A DNA stretch of 62,988 nucleotides, taken from CAZGSN01 sp964371655. GTDB taxonomy: Bacteria > Desulfobacterota > Binatia > HRBIN30. Position 1 is the first letter of the stretch. Every line of letters begins with the position of its first letter. Shown here piece by piece: positions 59,815 to 62,988 of the stretch. The stretch lies in the NCBI GenBank assembly GCA_964371655.1, contig CAYJOD010000029.1:1-62988 (forward strand), read 5' to 3'. The position numbers and the translations under genes are program-made. The notes beneath the pieces are model-generated. The model was given only the letters and a program-made list of their open reading frames with translations, ran no database searches and had not been told where the DNA came from.

Positions 59815-60825
59815 TTACTTGGCGCTGCGCCGCTGTTGAGCTGTGGGTGAGCCTCCCGCACGTCGCCGCTCGACGAGCGCCGATTTGAGCACCACCGTAC
59901 TGATCCGTTTGAGGTCACGCAGAATGCAGTCCTTGGCCGCGTTGTCGCAGGCGCGAGTAATGTCAGCATGGCTCAGACCGACAGCGGCTTTGCGGATCTC
60001 CGCCCAATCCGGCCGTTTGACCAGAAGGACGCCAAGACGATTGCGTACGAGGTGGTCGATTTGCTGGTCGACCGGAGGCGAGTAACGAACAACATCATCG
60101 AAGCGGCGGAACAGGGCGTCATCGAGCATGCCGACATGGTTTGTTGCAGCGAGAATAATGCTGTCGGACTCATCCTGTTCCAGAAACTGCAGAAACGAGT
60201 TGAGAACACGCCGGATCTCGCCGACGTCGTTCTTGGTTCCTCGGTCCGCACCGATCGCGTCGAACTCATCGAAGAAATAGATCGCGCGAGTTTGCTTCAT
60301 GGCCTCGAAGAGCAAGTGCAGCTTGGCTGCCGTCTCACCCATGTACTTCGTAATCAGACCGTGTAGCTGCACCGAGAACAGCGGAAGCTTGAGCTCACCG
60401 GCCAGTACGGACGCAGTCATTGTCTTTCCGCAACCGGGCAGGCCGATGAGCAGAAGCTTGCGGCGAGCCGAGAGACCGTGAGATCGGAGCTTGTCGCGGT
60501 GACGATACTCACGCAGCACACGCTCGATCTGGCCGTGGGCATCGTTCCCCAGCACCATTTCGGAAAGACACGTCTTTGGGTAGGTGACGGCGAGAAGGCT
60601 CGCGAGCTCACCGGTGGGACGAGCAATAGGAACAGCTCCCACGCTCCGGCCAGCTGACTGCTTGCGCTTGATTTCGTCGACAAGGTCGCGCAGCTCCTGA
60701 GCGAGCTTGCCCTTACCAGCGCGCGCCTCGTGCGCGGCGATCTGCAGTGCAACCGAGGCGAAGTGCTCGTTCTCACCCTGCGAGTAACTTTTCAAGAGTG
60801 CCTTTACTTGTTCAGCTGTTGCCAC
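59815..60825 (-). CDS. ietA: IetA-like AAA ATPase
   Basis: A 336-residue AAA ATPase, partner of IetS. Walker A GLPGCGKT is at residues 128-135, Walker B IYFFDEFDAIG has Asp186 and Glu187, and arginine-finger residues lie in ALFRRFDD. The N-terminal 60 residues (ATAEQVKALLKSYSQGENEHF, LAQELRDLVDEIKRKQ) are the usual non-ATPase part of this family. GTG 60825 gives that conserved N-terminus; the TTG six codons upstream is less likely. In the described ietAS modules the ATPase restrains or directs the protease. Confidence 0.88.
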   Translation of the reverse strand: MATAEQVKALLKSYSQGENEHFASVALQIAAHEARAGKGKLAQELRDLVDEIKRKQSAGRSVGAVPIARPTGELASLLAVTYPKTCLSEMVLGNDAHGQIERVLREYRHRDKLRSHGLSARRKLLLIGLPGCGKTMTASVLAGELKLPLFSVQLHGLITKYMGETAAKLHLLFEAMKQTRAIYFFDEFDAIGADRGTKNDVGEIRRVLNSFLQFLEQDESDSIILAATNHVGMLDDALFRRFDDVVRYSPPVDQQIDHLVRNRLGVLLVKRPDWAEIRKAAVGLSHADITRACDNAAKDCILRDLKRISTVVLKSALVERRRAGGSPTAQQRRSAK

Positions 60826-61160
60826 GTCGAATTGTCCCCGCAAGGGAATGCCACGTCGTCGATGCGCTTTCTAGTCTCATCTTGAAGCCGGAAACGGCAA
60901 GGACGCAGGCGTGGAGCCCTCAAGCACTCATGAGGGCGGAACACGGGCGGCGAGCTGGTCGTGTTCCTCGCGCAGGGCGCAGGCTTCGTCGGGGGCTGGC
61001 CAGTCTTGTTCAGGTCAGTGGCGAAGGCGACAAGGTGGCCGATAGTGTCAGGGTTCTCGGGGCCCTTGTGTCAGCGGTCGTGCTCAAAGTGGCAGTGGCG
61101 AAGACTCGTGCGCTGCATCACTGTTGGCGCCGTCCCCCGGCGTCTACGCCCCGTGGATAG
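60826..61160. other. Spacer upstream of ietA
   Basis: No gene, no repeat family and no clear promoter are recognised in this 335-bp interval. It should contain the ietAS promoter on the minus strand if the pair is expressed independently of the frameshifted gene further upstream. Confidence 0.4.
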
Positions 61161-61954
61161 TCAACTGACTAGTCGATTTCGCAACTGCTCAAGCGCTCGT
61201 TTCACAACCAAGTCACGGAGGCCTCGCACCGTGTCGGAAGGTGGCCGGAGGATGTCGTCCAGCCACTCCAGTACGCCAGCGTTCCGCCCAGACACCAGGG
61301 CACTGATCAGTGGGAGCGCCCTCGCCTCGACGGAACGCACGTTGCGATACACACGGACGTAACGGCGCAAGATTCGCGGAGCATTTGCAACGCTTCCTGC
61401 CAAAGCCCGATCGGATAGCTGCAGGAGCAAGTCGGTGTCGGAAGATCTCAATTGTTGCAGAGTGGAACGCAGGTCGTGAGCGATCTCCTCTCGACAGACA
61501 AAGACGTACAGAAAGTGCAACCGCAGCTGCGAATCGGTCAGCCTCTCGGCGGAGGCCCACCTCGAAATCCTCTCGCGATCGACGCGATTGCCGTGTTTGT
61601 TGAGTACGAGGAGCAATAGGCCTCGAGCGTAGCCATTCCCTGAGCGTCCTCCGGCTCGGCGGATCCACGCCCCGGCTCGCTGATTGCCGCCGAATGCTTT
61701 GGTGAGAACGTCGCATCGCACAAGACCCTGGCTACGTGGATGCGTTGTTCTGGCGTCACTCCGGCTTGTCTCCAGCACTTCCTGAGCGCCTCCCGGAAGA
61801 CATCGCAGTTCGGAAGGTGCAGACGTTGGTGACAACGCCGACGACAGGCCGGCACCTGGCGTTTGTCCACGCAATCAACAACGTCCCCGCTCACCGCGAA
61901 ATTGATTGCAGGGAAGTGGCACAAGAATTCGGAGAACAGCCGTGATGCGGACAA
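61161..61954 (-). pseudogene. Frameshifted hypothetical gene upstream of ietAS
   Basis: Two overlapping minus-strand frames together form one plausible protein. The first (from 61954) encodes MSASRLFSEFLCHFPAINF and continues to VARVLCDA near 61705. The second continues from CDVLTKAFGGNQRAGAWIRRAGG to the stop at 61161, with a helical C-terminus (SVEARALPLISALVSGRNAGVLEWLDDIL). The shift is near 61700-61712. No family recognised. It may be a broken gene or a sequencing error. It is the only other gene on this strand near ietAS. Confidence 0.5.
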
Positions 61955-61958
61955 AGAA

Positions 61959-62068
61959 AGCTCGCGCGAAGACGCAAAGCCACAAAGGAAAGGCGCTGAG
62001 CATTCGCTCCACTTGAGGGCCTCGTTCTGAAGGCGGCTTTGCGGTCTTAGCGACTTGGCGCGAAAACC
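61959..62068. repeat. CTCGCGCCAAG family inverted repeat, copy 2
   Basis: Arms GCTCGCGCGAAGACGCAAAGCCACAAAGG and GGCGGCTTTGCGGTCTTAGCGACTTGGCGCGA. Same family as 12570-12668. A half of the GGATGAACACGG family lies at about 62108-62150. Confidence 0.7.
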
Positions 62069-62164
62069 TCCTTTGTCAATTTCGAGGTCCGTCCCTTTCG
62101 GCTCTAGGATGCATCGGCGTTAATCTGCGTCCATCAGCGGTTCGATTGTCGTTTTCGGGTTCAT

Positions 62165-62836
62165 TCAGCGCGCGGTCGACCCCGCGCTGGTGAGATAGGC
62201 GCCGAGCATCGTCACCAGCTCGGTCGCGAAGGCACGGCGGGAGAGGCCGTGCTCGGGGTGCGCCGCGAAGCGGTGGGTCAGGGTCTCGACGGTTTGCACC
62301 ATCAAATAGGCGGCGCGGGCCACGTTCTTGTGATGCACCTCGGGGTAGCGGCGCAGGAGTCCGGCGACGGTGCGGGCGGCCTCCTCCTCCGCGGTTAGCA
62401 GGGCCTCGTGCAGGCGCGGTGGCAGCGGTGTCTCCTCGAGCAGGATGTGCTGCAGCCGCGGCTGCTCCGCATGTAGATCGAGCATGCCCTCGACGAAGAT
62501 CCGCAACGCCTCGTGAAGACCGCCGGGCTCGGCGACGGCACGCCCGACCCATTCGCGGAGCTGGCGCATCCCTTCGGCGAGATGACGTTCGAGCAGCGCC
62601 ACCGCCAGCGCCTCCTTGTTCGGGAAGTACTGGTACAGCGTCCCGATGGACACCCCCGCACGCTCGGCGATGCGGTTGGTCGTCCCCGCCGCATACCCGT
62701 GCTCCTCAAAAACCTGAGCCGCAGCCGTGAGAACGTATTCCACCGTAGTCTGCGAACGCTGCTGAAGCGGCTGTTTTCTCGGCTCCAGCCGCTTGCTCCG
62801 GCGCACGCGCGGAGCGCGTCGAATGCGAGTAGACAT
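62165..62836 (-). CDS. TetR/AcrR-family transcriptional regulator
   Basis: A 223-residue repressor. The helix-turn-helix region reads VLTAAAQVFEEHGYAAGTTNRIAERAGVSIGTLYQYFPNKEALAVAL (residues about 35-80), the TetR pattern. The C-terminal ligand-binding domain is all helical. Target genes are unknown; the sequence upstream (62837-62988) contains no operator that I can recognise. The basic N-terminal extension (RIRRAPRVRRSKRLEPRKQ) is unusually long. Confidence 0.93.
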   Translation of the reverse strand: MSTRIRRAPRVRRSKRLEPRKQPLQQRSQTTVEYVLTAAAQVFEEHGYAAGTTNRIAERAGVSIGTLYQYFPNKEALAVALLERHLAEGMRQLREWVGRAVAEPGGLHEALRIFVEGMLDLHAEQPRLQHILLEETPLPPRLHEALLTAEEEAARTVAGLLRRYPEVHHKNVARAAYLMVQTVETLTHRFAAHPEHGLSRRAFATELVTMLGAYLTSAGSTAR

Positions 62837-62932
62837 AACCTGAGCATTTACTCAGAATTGAGATGTCTGTCGAGCGAGTGTTCCGAGTCGGAAGCTTGTC
62901 GAAGAAATGCAGATGGAGCCGAAGCAGCGACC

Positions 62933-62988
62933 ACCCTCACCCCGGCCCTCTCCCAAAGGGAGAGGGAGGAAGGCAAGCTCCCCTCTCC
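62933..62988. repeat. CCCTCACCCC/CTCTCCC element at right edge
   Basis: ACCCTCACCCCGGCCCTCTCCCAAAGGGAGAGGGAGGAAGGCAAGCTCCCCTCTCC, nearly identical to the element at 49544-49603. It is cut by the window end. Confidence 0.75.

Noticed and set aside
1..62988. tRNA, rRNA or CRISPR loci
   Set aside because: No tRNA cloverleaf, rRNA core sequence or regular spacer array could be recognised by eye in either strand.

Overview
This 63 kb window is GC-rich DNA (roughly two thirds G+C by eye). It encodes a Gram-negative cell: two outer-membrane beta-barrel proteins (a DUF1302-type protein and an OprO/OprP-type porin), periplasmic binding proteins and an envelope O-acylation cluster. No rRNA, tRNA or taxonomic marker is present. 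The mix of families and the very dense intergenic inverted repeats resemble large-genome, uncultivated deltaproteobacterial or Binatota-like bacteria; this placement is inference.

Layout. 0-6 kb: enoyl-CoA hydratase, DUF1302 outer-membrane protein, cupin, UbiA-type DPPR synthase, then a repeat-rich spacer. 6-11 kb: a sulfate-uptake operon (sbp, a small membrane protein, cysT, a fused cysW-cysA frame, a YezD-like protein). A porin, a CnoX-type thioredoxin and an alkylsulfatase follow, suggesting sulfur scavenging. 16-25 kb: a large HEAT/DUF349 protein, Fe-alcohol dehydrogenase, PrsW-like protease, VapBC, a luciferase-like oxidoreductase and a small aspartic-protease pair.

25.2-35.9 kb: the most striking region, a compact four-gene minus-strand operon. 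It encodes three giant paralogous STAND NTPase-TPR proteins and a SLOG protein with four membrane helices. One STAND protein carries an N-terminal TIR domain and two carry DUF4062-like domains. The C-terminal sensor halves are nearly interchangeable while the N-terminal effector domains differ. A TIR protein beside a membrane SLOG protein recalls Thoeris logic (TIR signal, SLOG receptor) coupled to STAND sensors. I consider it a candidate undescribed defence system.

36-46 kb: a type II DMSO-reductase-family molybdoenzyme, an amidohydrolase, a cupin, an AAA_14/DUF4143 ATPase with a vapC relic upstream, an epimerase and hemD. 46.6-56.1 kb: a plus-strand cluster (MaoC, SDR, FkbH, ACP, aldolase-SDR fusion, MBOAT, methyltransferase, SGNH hydrolase). 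It looks like a pathway that loads an unusual acyl or glyceryl unit on an ACP and transfers it to an envelope glycan or lipid. 56-63 kb: an orphan antitoxin-like gene, a GNAT-like protein, an ietAS pair (AAA ATPase plus subtilase; a known anti-phage/plasmid addiction system), a frameshifted hypothetical gene and a TetR regulator.

Almost every intergenic space over 200 bp holds one or more inverted-repeat elements belonging to about a dozen families, several present in two to seven copies here. Copies of such repeat DNA also lie in frame inside two of the STAND genes.
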